Shown: piece after piece, positions 26,767-33,567 of the stretch
Position numbering within the stretch: the first letter of the stretch is position 1
Layout: every line of letters begins with the position of its first letter
Origin: Phycisphaerae bacterium
GTDB lineage: Bacteria; Planctomycetota; Phycisphaerae; Phycisphaerales; UBA1924
Assembly (NCBI GenBank): GCA_016793805.1
Contig: JAEUIZ010000029.1
Span: 1-64,000 of the forward strand
Length of the DNA stretch: 64,000 nt
Direction: 5' to 3'
Notes under the pieces: model-generated
The model's database searches: none
Seen by the model: only the letters and a program-made list of their open reading frames with translations
Told to the model about the DNA's origin: nothing
Made by a program: the position numbers and the translations under genes

Positions 26767-26789
26767 CGCGGATTGGGGTACAATCCGCG
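26767..26789. promoter_or_regulatory. Perfect 9-5-9 inverted repeat, operator or leader hairpin
   Basis: CGCGGATTG (26767-26775) and CAATCCGCG (26781-26789) are exact reverse complements separated by GGGTA. The repeat lies 43 bp before the ATG of the Cys-rich protein, and TACAAT (26779-26784), a fair -10 box, sits in its middle. It could be the binding site of a dimeric repressor covering the promoter, or a hairpin in the 5' leader. Confidence 0.5.
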
Positions 26790-26832
26790 AACAACCGCAC
26801 GCCCCCGGGGGGCGGGCACATAGGAGTTCACC

Positions 26833-27360
26833 ATGCGTTGTCGCTGCGGCTCGTCGTACCTCATCCCCATCCTCTGCGTCGCCGGCATTGCTGCCGTGGG
26901 CGCCGCCGGGTTCCGCGCCCTCACGGGCGGCTGCGGCTCGTGCGACACCGAGGCCGCCAAGCCCGCGGCCACGCTCGTCTCCACCTCCTCCGAGAAGCAC
27001 TGCGCTCTCTGCCCCGACTCGGCAACGCCCGAGTGCTCCGAGGCCATGAAGACCGCATGCGCCGAGAGCGGCGGCTGCTCGGAGGCCAAGATGGCGGCCT
27101 GCTCCGAGGCCAAGAAGGCCGCCTGCTCGGAGAGCAAGACCGCCTGCTCCGACGCGAAGGTCGCCTGCGACAGCGCCAAGACCGACGCCAAGGTCCAGAC
27201 CGTCGCCGCCGAGGCCAAGGGCTGCTGCAAGGCCAACGCCGAGCCCGCCTGCAAGGAGGGCAAGGACGGCTGCACCGGCAACGGCGAGAATGGTTGCTGC
27301 GGCAAATGCGCCGACAAGATCGCGGCCGAGAAGGTCGCGCAGTCCGGCGACAAGAAGTAA
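26833..27360 (+). CDS. Small membrane-anchored Cys-rich protein
   Basis: The 175-aa protein has 21 cysteines (12 %). An N-terminal hydrophobic stretch (about 9-28) is a signal anchor or signal peptide. Then come GGCGSCD, HCALCPD and a block (about 63-115) in which Cys recurs every 6-8 residues in a (C)SEAK-type repeat: ACSEAKKAACSESKTACSDAK. The end has KGCCKAN and GCCGKCADK. Start is well defined (GGAG seven bases before ATG 26833). The pattern suits a metal-binding or multi-disulfide envelope protein; no known family is recognised. A strong terminator follows and a palindrome precedes it, so it is a single-gene unit. Confidence 0.75.
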   Translation: MRCRCGSSYLIPILCVAGIAAVGAAGFRALTGGCGSCDTEAAKPAATLVSTSSEKHCALCPDSATPECSEAMKTACAESGGCSEAKMAACSEAKKAACSESKTACSDAKVACDSAKTDAKVQTVAAEAKGCCKANAEPACKEGKDGCTGNGENGCCGKCADKIAAEKVAQSGDKK

Positions 27361-27382
27361 TCCGCGAGCCCGATCGCATTTC

Positions 27383-27417
27383 GACAGCGTGACGCCCCGA
27401 GGCGCCGCGCTGTCTTT
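27383..27417 (+). terminator. Rho-independent terminator after the Cys-rich gene
   Basis: GACAGCG (27383-27389) pairs with CGCTGTC (27408-27414). The inner arms extend the stem with a mismatch around a CCGA loop, and TTT follows. It lies 22 bp beyond the stop. Confidence 0.55.
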
Positions 27418-27469
27418 GCGCGCGCACCTTCCCTTCGCCCCGTTCTCGCTTCCGGGTCAATCATCCCCC

Positions 27470-27907
27470 ATGCCCACGTACCTCCTCAAGACCGAGCCCG
27501 ACGACTACTCCTTCGCCGATCTCGTCCGAGACAAGCGGACGACTTGGACGGGCGTGTCCAACCCCGCCGCACGAATCCACCTCCGTTCGATGCGGAAGGG
27601 CGACGACGCCTTCATCTACCACACCGGCGACGACAAGGCCATCGTCGGCCTCGCGCGAGTCGTCTCCGACCCCCGTGCAGATCCCGCCAAGCCCGGCCTC
27701 AACGACCGAGGCGAGATCGCCTTCCCCGTCGTCGACCTCGAACCCATCGCGCCCCTGCCCATGCCCGTCGCGCTCACGGCCATCAAGGCTGATCCACGCT
27801 TCGCGTCATTCCTGCTCGTGACCAACTCGCGTCTGAGCGTCATGCCGGTGCCGCCTGCGCTCGTCGTCGCGATCCGTGGCATGGGTCGGCTCGCCAAGAA
27901 GCGCTGA
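27470..27907 (+). CDS. EVE (PUA-like) domain protein
   Basis: The 145-aa product MPTYLLKTEPDDYSFADLVRD matches the EVE fold over its entire length: TTWTGVSNPAARIHLRSMRKGD (the ligand-cage W and N), DDAFIYHTGDDKAIVGLARVV, DP and a C-terminal SFLLVTNSRLSVMPVP. Family members bind modified bases or are thought to act on nucleic acids (YTH/PUA relatives), often cited as thymocyte-nuclear-protein-1-like. It precedes nuoH by 25 bp, which may only be chance adjacency. The ATG at 27470 is a clean N-terminus; no Shine-Dalgarno is evident. Confidence 0.85.
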   Translation: MPTYLLKTEPDDYSFADLVRDKRTTWTGVSNPAARIHLRSMRKGDDAFIYHTGDDKAIVGLARVVSDPRADPAKPGLNDRGEIAFPVVDLEPIAPLPMPVALTAIKADPRFASFLLVTNSRLSVMPVPPALVVAIRGMGRLAKKR

Positions 27908-27932
27908 TCCGGCGCGAGTACACTCCCGCCTC

Positions 27933-29273
27933 ATGGAAGCACCGTCCTTCATCACGGCCCAGTTCATCGTCTCCGCCGCCGTCCTGCTCATCGTCGTCCA
28001 CGTCATCCTCATCGGCGTCGCCTACTCCATCTACCTCGAACGAAAGATCTCCGCCTACATCCAGGACCGCATCGGGCCCAACCGTGTCGGCTTCGACTTC
28101 GGCCTTCCCGTCCTCCAGAAACTCTTCCGAGGGTTCGGCTTCTGGGGCCTGGGCCAGCCGCTCGCCGACGGCATCAAGTTCCTCCTCAAAGAGGACTACA
28201 CGCCCCCGCGTGCCGACAAGGTCCTCTTCACGCTCGCCCCCATGGTCATCGTCATCCCCGCCCTCATCGGCTTTGCCATCATCCCCTGGGGCGGCGTCTG
28301 GAACGTCCCCGACTTCACCATCCCGGTGCTCGACTGGCACATCAAGGGCGGACCGGTGCACGTCGCCGGCGCTGCCGTCAACGTCGGCATCATCTACATC
28401 CTCGCCGTCGCCGCGCTCGGGGTCTACGGCGTCACCCTCGGGGGCTGGGCCAGCAACAACAAGTACTCCTTCCTCGGCGGGCTCCGCGCCACCGCCCAGA
28501 TGCTCGCGTATGAGATCCCGCTCGGCCTCTCGCTGCTGGCGGCGCTCCTCGTCGTCGGCTCCGTCTGGCCCGAGACCATCATCCGCCACCAGGTCGACCA
28601 CGGTTGGCTCATCCTCGCCCAGCCCTTGCCCGCGGTCTTGTTCTACATCGCCATCCTCGCCGAGGCCAACCGCGCCCCGTTCGACAACGCCGAGGCCGAG
28701 CAGGAACTCGTCGGCGGCTACCACACCGAGTACTCCTCGATGCGCTTCGCGCTCTTCTTCCTCGCCGAATACTCGCACATGGTCACCAGTTCCGCCTTCT
28801 TCGTGCTCCTCTTCATGGGCGGGTACCACCTCCCGCTCATCCCCTGGCTCAGCCCCGAGTCCACGGGCCTGGCCGCCGTCCTGCTGAAGTTCCTTGTCTA
28901 CTTCGGCAAGGTCATGCTCTCGGTCTGCTTCATGATGGTCATCCGCTGGACGCTCCCGCGCATGCGCTACGACCAGGTCATGATGATGGCCTGGCAGGCC
29001 GCCATCCCCATCGCCCTCGCCTGCGTCGTCCTGACCAGCCTCATGGTCTACGCCGATCTGCGCGGCACGATCCCGCTGCTCCTCTCCAACATCGCGCTCG
29101 CGGGCGCCATCCTCGCCGTCTACCCCTTCTTCCCCAAAGCCGACCCCAACCGCCGCGTCCCGCTCTACGGCTCGCGCTTCAACCCCATGCCCGGCGAGGT
29201 CGTCAGCCACGCTCCGGTCCACGCCATGGCCCGCGAAGATCGGCCCGTCCAGGGCACCGCGCCGGCGAGGTAA
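27933..29273 (+). CDS. nuoH: NADH-quinone oxidoreductase subunit H
   Basis: The 446-aa membrane protein carries the NuoH signatures YLERKISAYIQDRIGPNRVG (about 32-51), LADGIKFLLKED, and EANRAPFDNAEAEQELVGGYHTEYS with the conserved acidic residues of the quinone chamber. It also has the MRYDQVM motif near the end of the last helices. It has about eight or nine helices, as expected. The start ATG at 27933 lies 25 bp after the EVE gene. The rest of complex I is not here, so this subunit gene is separated from its usual operon. The 25-residue soluble tail after the last helix is longer than usual. Confidence 0.95.
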   Translation: MEAPSFITAQFIVSAAVLLIVVHVILIGVAYSIYLERKISAYIQDRIGPNRVGFDFGLPVLQKLFRGFGFWGLGQPLADGIKFLLKEDYTPPRADKVLFTLAPMVIVIPALIGFAIIPWGGVWNVPDFTIPVLDWHIKGGPVHVAGAAVNVGIIYILAVAALGVYGVTLGGWASNNKYSFLGGLRATAQMLAYEIPLGLSLLAALLVVGSVWPETIIRHQVDHGWLILAQPLPAVLFYIAILAEANRAPFDNAEAEQELVGGYHTEYSSMRFALFFLAEYSHMVTSSAFFVLLFMGGYHLPLIPWLSPESTGLAAVLLKFLVYFGKVMLSVCFMMVIRWTLPRMRYDQVMMMAWQAAIPIALACVVLTSLMVYADLRGTIPLLLSNIALAGAILAVYPFFPKADPNRRVPLYGSRFNPMPGEVVSHAPVHAMAREDRPVQGTAPAR

Positions 29274-29364
29274 GCCGACACACCGCGAGGTTCGGAGGGA
29301 GCGCAGGCGTCCGGCCCGTGCGATCCAGCACCGCCCGACCCGATCGGCCGACTCGTCTACTCCG

Positions 29365-30369
29365 CTACCGCGCCGTGACCTCCGCCGTCGGGAGCAGCCG
29401 GAACATCGTCACGAGCAGGTAGTTCTGCTCGCGGTACATCGTCACCCGCCCCGTCACCTCCACCGCCCCGCCCTCGCCCACGGTCCCGGCCCACGAGTCC
29501 AGCCGCTGCAGGTTCGCGCAAGGCAACAGCGTCAGCGGCGCATCCCCCTTCGCGTCCGGCGTGCTGTCCATCGCGAACATCCAGTCCCCTTCGTTCCCTC
29601 GAACCAGCCGCCCCTTCCGCTTCACGATCATCCGCCCCTCGGGCAGCACGTCCAGAGACTCGTTCGACGCGCGCGGCCGGTCCTCCCGGCGTGCGTCCGA
29701 GCGCTCGATCGTCCGCGGCCTCTCCCGCTGCCACGCCAACCGACGCACCAGGTCCTGCACCGATGGATCATCGGTCAGCACGCCGGGCACGGGCGACGCC
29801 TCGGCCCGTGGCGCAGGGTCCGGGCTCTCTCGAGTTGCGGCGCTCTCCGCCGGCGTCCCGACGTCCGTCGTGCCGCTGGTTGCCGGCTCGGGCGCCAGCA
29901 TCGACGCCTCGCTCACCAGCACGTAGTTCACGCCCGCGTACACGAGCACCTGCCCGGTGAGCACGAACCCCGCCGTCCGACCCGCTCCACCGGCCGACTG
30001 CTCCATCCGCTGCAGCGCCTGATTCGGCAGCAGCACCATCGGCCGATCCGACTTCCCCTCGGCGTCCCGTGCGAACACAAACGCGACCTCGCCCCCCGGC
30101 AGCCGCGCCATCACGCCCCGCGCCCGCACCAGAAAGGTCCCCTCGCGGCGGAGCGGAACCCCGGGTGATCCGCCTGTCTCCAGCCGCGCCAGATCCCCCG
30201 GCCCCGGCCCGGGCGACGCCGGCACGACCCCCGGCGCTCGCGTCTGTGTCGGGCTGATCGGCCTCGGGTCGGCCGCCGGCCGCTCCTGCCCCATGGCGAT
30301 CGGCGACACCACAGCCACCAAGAACTTGCCCACACAGACCCGACTTCGCATCGCGCCGTTCCTGGCCAT
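29365..30369 (-). CDS. Exported protein with a duplicated ~80-residue domain of unknown type
   Basis: The 334-aa product has a short N-terminal hydrophobic segment ending IAMGQ (signal peptide) and two copies of one domain, about 77-158 and 246-326. Both copies share a basic RxRG/KRKGR strand, a FVFARD/FAMD strand, the pattern LLPxxxLQR, and TGxVxxYxxxNYxLV at the end. A Pro/Ser/Arg-rich linker (160-245) joins them. I know no family name; an SH3- or OB-like beta barrel is plausible from the strand spacing. It starts 8 bp after the zinc-ribbon membrane protein, so both are likely co-transcribed. ATG at 30351 is an alternative start. Confidence 0.65.
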   Translation of the reverse strand: MARNGAMRSRVCVGKFLVAVVSPIAMGQERPAADPRPISPTQTRAPGVVPASPGPGPGDLARLETGGSPGVPLRREGTFLVRARGVMARLPGGEVAFVFARDAEGKSDRPMVLLPNQALQRMEQSAGGAGRTAGFVLTGQVLVYAGVNYVLVSEASMLAPEPATSGTTDVGTPAESAATRESPDPAPRAEASPVPGVLTDDPSVQDLVRRLAWQRERPRTIERSDARREDRPRASNESLDVLPEGRMIVKRKGRLVRGNEGDWMFAMDSTPDAKGDAPLTLLPCANLQRLDSWAGTVGEGGAVEVTGRVTMYREQNYLLVTMFRLLPTAEVTAR

Positions 30370-30377
30370 GCCAAACC

Positions 30378-31082
30378 CTAGGCCGAGGGCTGCGGGAACA
30401 TCTCCACGAACAGCGTCCACTTCAGGATCAGTTTCGCCAGGTACGTCCCCAGCCCAACAAACACCGCGTCCGGCATGTCCAGTTCCAGGCTGCTCGACAC
30501 GCACCCGCAATACGTCACGAACGCCGCCGTCCACGCCAGCGTCGGGATCAACGTGTAGTGCAGCGCGTGCTGCACCAAGTCGGCCCCCGCCAGCGCCGCC
30601 GCGATCGAGAGCGCGGTCACCACCAGCGGCCCGGAGTAATCCACGAACGTGAGCGCCGCCACCGCGAACACCAAGATCGCGACCGCCAGGGTGATCCCAT
30701 ACCGCACCAGGTAGCCCGCCGCCTCGTCGCCACCGTGCATCCCATACTTCCACAGCGCCGTCGAACCCAGCAGCACCAGCATCAGCACCATCGGCTTGCG
30801 ATACGGCCTGAGCCCCGCGTCGGGATTCCGGGCATGCACCTGAAACCTTGGCGGTGGGGGCGGCAAACGCTCTACGCCCTGCTTCGTCCGCGCCTGGCCC
30901 CCGGTCTCCGCGATGTGCCCGCACCGCACGCACACCTTCGCCGACGTCTCCACCGGATGTCCGCAACCGGCGCACGGCCTCGTCGCGACCGGTGCCGGAG
31001 CCGACGTTCCGGCGTCGAGGCTGTACGGCGTGCTGCGCTCGGGGTTCGGTGTCGGCATCGCTCGCTTCGATGTTGGTCGCAC
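30378..31082 (-). CDS. Zinc-ribbon membrane protein
   Basis: The 234-aa protein has an N-terminal zinc ribbon CAGCGHPVETSAKVCVRCGH (Cys37, Cys40, Cys51, Cys54), a Pro-rich linker, then four to five hydrophobic helices (about 95-225) with few charges. This is a common planctomycete arrangement of a cytoplasmic zinc ribbon on a membrane bundle; the function is not known. The start is GTG at 31080-31082, supported by GAGG just upstream; ATG at 31058 is an alternative. It is followed after 8 bp by the duplicated-domain exported protein. Confidence 0.7.
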   Translation of the reverse strand: MRPTSKRAMPTPNPERSTPYSLDAGTSAPAPVATRPCAGCGHPVETSAKVCVRCGHIAETGGQARTKQGVERLPPPPPRFQVHARNPDAGLRPYRKPMVLMLVLLGSTALWKYGMHGGDEAAGYLVRYGITLAVAILVFAVAALTFVDYSGPLVVTALSIAAALAGADLVQHALHYTLIPTLAWTAAFVTYCGCVSSSLELDMPDAVFVGLGTYLAKLILKWTLFVEMFPQPSA

Positions 31083-31164
31083 GATCCTCGTACCACCTGA
31101 CGCCTGATCGGTTGCACCAGCCCTTGCGCCGGCCGCCCCGATGCGCTCGCCAGCCGCACTCGAT

Positions 31165-31920
31165 CTACTTGTGCCCGACGAGCGCCGCCACGCTCGTCCC
31201 GGTTCGCTCCCCGAACAGCCCCGCCGCGAACTCGTACAACTCCATGTCCAGGGCGTTCGTCTCGCGGATCAGCGAGATCGTCGGCTCGGGGATCTGCTCC
31301 AGCCGCGGCCGATCCGCGGTCGCGTTTCGTCGCTCCACCTCGCCCCGCTCCCACCCGAACCGCTCGCAGAAGTGCTCCAGCGACTCGTCGAACCGCTCCG
31401 CCAGTCCGAACGCCGCGACCCGTTCCGCAAGGTTGTGCTTCGCCTCCTCGAGCATCTGCCGAGTCACACGACCCGGCCCCACCTCCAGGTGCGGCACCGT
31501 GTTCAGCCACCGCACCTGGTCGTTGTCCACCTCGAAGCACATCCGATCACGAACGAACTCGTGCAGGCTCGCCCCGCTTGCGCGCAGCGTCGCGTGCAGG
31601 TGGTGCTCCGGGCTGCGCAACACGTAGTAGTAGTACGACACCACCCGCTCCACCGGGTCGCGCAGCATCGTCACGTACGTCGTCGGCTCTTCCAGCCAGA
31701 CATGAACCCCGAATCGCACGTGCCCGGTGAACAGGTCGATGGTGCCCCGCTCCGCCGCCGACATCCCGCGAAACTCGCGGAAGTTCTCGAGGTCGCCCGT
31801 GAACCGGAACCACCGCCCGCCGGCATAGTGCCCGCAGATGAACGCCTCGAGCGTCGAGCCCGCCGCCTTGGGGACGTGCAGGAAGATCAGCGGCCGGGGA
31901 TGGAACCCTTGCCCGCTCAC
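31165..31920 (-). CDS. Sulfotransferase (Sulfotransfer_2-like), second of a coupled pair
   Basis: The 251-aa protein has the PAPS-binding loop FLHVPKAAGST (13-23) and the 3'-phosphate site TMLRDPVERVVSYYYYV (near 84-100), as in membrane-type carbohydrate sulfotransferases such as heparan-sulfate 2-O enzymes. It transfers sulfate from PAPS to a hydroxyl of an unknown glycan. GTG at 31918-31920 overlaps the stop of the preceding sulfotransferase gene by four bases. There is no signal peptide, so the protein is likely cytosolic and may act on glycan precursors. It is a clear paralogue of its upstream neighbour. Confidence 0.85.
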   Translation of the reverse strand: MSGQGFHPRPLIFLHVPKAAGSTLEAFICGHYAGGRWFRFTGDLENFREFRGMSAAERGTIDLFTGHVRFGVHVWLEEPTTYVTMLRDPVERVVSYYYYVLRSPEHHLHATLRASGASLHEFVRDRMCFEVDNDQVRWLNTVPHLEVGPGRVTRQMLEEAKHNLAERVAAFGLAERFDESLEHFCERFGWERGEVERRNATADRPRLEQIPEPTISLIRETNALDMELYEFAAGLFGERTGTSVAALVGHK

Positions 31921-32675
31921 GCCACGCCATCCCTCGGCGCCCGCTCCTCAAACAGCGCCGCCGCAAACTCGTACAACTCCACGTCGTACGGGTTCGCCTC
32001 GCGGATCGTCTCGACCGTCTCGGGCGACAAGTCAGCCAGCGCGGGACGGTGGCGCGTCCGGTTCTGCCGCTCCGGGACCGCGACCTCGCCCCACCGCAAC
32101 TCGCGCGCGATCCACCGCACGCTCCTCGCGAACTGCTCCGTCAGCCCGAACGCCGCGAACCCGTTCGCGAGGTTCCACTTCGCCTCCTCGACGAGCGCCC
32201 GCGAGACCTTCCCCACCGGCACGTCGAAGTGGTGCGGCGTCGAGAGCCACCGCACCTGGTCGTTGTCCAACTCGTGCGACGCCCGCCGAGTCGCGTACTC
32301 CGCCAGCGTGCTCTCCGCCGCGATCGGATGCAGGTAGTGGTCGGGGTGCTCGCGCACGAAGTAGTAGTGCGACACGATCCGATCGACCGGATCCCGCAGC
32401 ATCGTCACGTACTGCGCCGGCCGCGCCAGGTGCTCGTGCACGCCGAAATGCACATGCCCGTACACCAGGTCGTACGCGTTGCGGTCTACCGCGGGGAGCC
32501 GCTTGAACGCCTCCCATTCCTCCGTGTCCCCGCTGAGGCGGAACCGTCGCGGGTACCTCGCCTCGACCAACTGCTGGAACGTCGTTCCCGCCGCCTTCGG
32601 GATGTGCAGGAAGATCAGCGCCGGCCGTTCCGTCGGCGCGATGCTCGTGACCGCCGCCGAGCCGCCCGTCCGCAT
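31917..32675 (-). CDS. Sulfotransferase (Sulfotransfer_2-like), first of a coupled pair
   Basis: The 252-aa protein has FLHIPKAAGTTF (PAPS 5'-phosphosulfate loop, near 22-33) and TMLRDPVDRIVSHYYFV (3'-phosphate site). The rest aligns with the next gene: NDQVRWLSTP, then VEEAKWNLANGFAAFGLTE and YDVELYEFAAALFEER. ATG at 32675 is used; there is no good Shine-Dalgarno and the frame stays open upstream, so the start is uncertain by some residues. It lies 53 bp after the third sulfotransferase gene. The pair probably arose by tandem duplication and sulfates related positions. Confidence 0.82.
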   Translation of the reverse strand: MRTGGSAAVTSIAPTERPALIFLHIPKAAGTTFQQLVEARYPRRFRLSGDTEEWEAFKRLPAVDRNAYDLVYGHVHFGVHEHLARPAQYVTMLRDPVDRIVSHYYFVREHPDHYLHPIAAESTLAEYATRRASHELDNDQVRWLSTPHHFDVPVGKVSRALVEEAKWNLANGFAAFGLTEQFARSVRWIARELRWGEVAVPERQNRTRHRPALADLSPETVETIREANPYDVELYEFAAALFEERAPRDGVA

Positions 32676-32728
32676 CTCGACGCGCGACGCGGCCGCCCCC
32701 GTGCCGTTCACCCGGCCTGCCGCGGCGA

Positions 32729-33460
32729 TCACCACGAATCGTCCCTCTCGTATCCTGTGCTCACGAGCAACGCCCCGAACCGCTCCTTGAACGCCGCCTT
32801 GGTCGTCTCGTCGAAATGCTCGCGCCAGTCCCCCGCGACGCCCTTGCGATAGTGCGCCCCGCGCGATTCCTCCCCACGCTTCCGGCCGCCCGTCAGCCGC
32901 TCGAACGTGCAGGCCTCGACGATCTGCCGCAACTCCGCGTCCCCGATCGCGATCTCGCAATGGTCGCACACCCGGCGGAACGCCCCGAACTCGTCCGCGA
33001 TCATGTCCTCATAGCGCAGCACCAGTTCGCCCGGGCGCAGCCAGTCCCGTTGCACCCCCGCCATGTCCGCCAGCCGCTCCCGGATCAGGTACCGCAGCCC
33101 CTCGCCCTCCTCCATCTTCGAGAGGTCCGTCCGGACATCCCGCACGACCCCGTTCGTTTCCGTCCCGTGCGAGCCCTTCAGGCTGAAGTACCACGACACC
33201 AGCGAGTCCCGCAGGTCCCGGATCACCACGAACCGCTTGTGCGGGACCTTCACCGCCCCCTCGAACGCCGCCCGCCTCATGTACACCGGCGAGTACACCC
33301 CGTCCGGACGGATCGCTTCCTTCAACACGTGCGAGTGGTCCGCTCGCTGTTCCACGTAGCGTGCCGGCGCGACCCGCTGCATCACTTTCTGCACCCACTG
33401 CGACCCGGCCTTCCAATGGGTAATGTGGAACACGGCAAGCGTGGCGGTCTCGGTCGTCAT
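32729..33460 (-). CDS. Sulfotransferase (Sulfotransfer_1-like)
   Basis: The 243-aa protein belongs to the cytosolic-type family: a variant phosphosulfate loop HWKAGSQWVQKVM, the 3'-phosphate site VIRDLRDSLVSWYFS, and the C-terminal RKGVAGDWREHF signature (near 212-223) that binds the adenine nucleotide. The usual KSGTTW loop is changed to KAGSQW, keeping the essential Lys. ATG at 33460 has GGAG eight bases upstream. It heads the three-sulfotransferase run and diverges from a GT4 glycosyltransferase gene across 107 bp, so the four genes may build and decorate one sulfated surface glycan. Confidence 0.85.
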   Translation of the reverse strand: MTTETATLAVFHITHWKAGSQWVQKVMQRVAPARYVEQRADHSHVLKEAIRPDGVYSPVYMRRAAFEGAVKVPHKRFVVIRDLRDSLVSWYFSLKGSHGTETNGVVRDVRTDLSKMEEGEGLRYLIRERLADMAGVQRDWLRPGELVLRYEDMIADEFGAFRRVCDHCEIAIGDAELRQIVEACTFERLTGGRKRGEESRGAHYRKGVAGDWREHFDETTKAAFKERFGALLVSTGYERDDSW

Positions 33461-33567
33461 GCACAATCTCCGCGGACAAACGCTCCGACACCCTAGCACG
33501 GCTCCGCCCTCGGCACAACAATGACCCCCGCCCACCAGAGCCCTCCGACGACCGGCCCGTACCCGCC

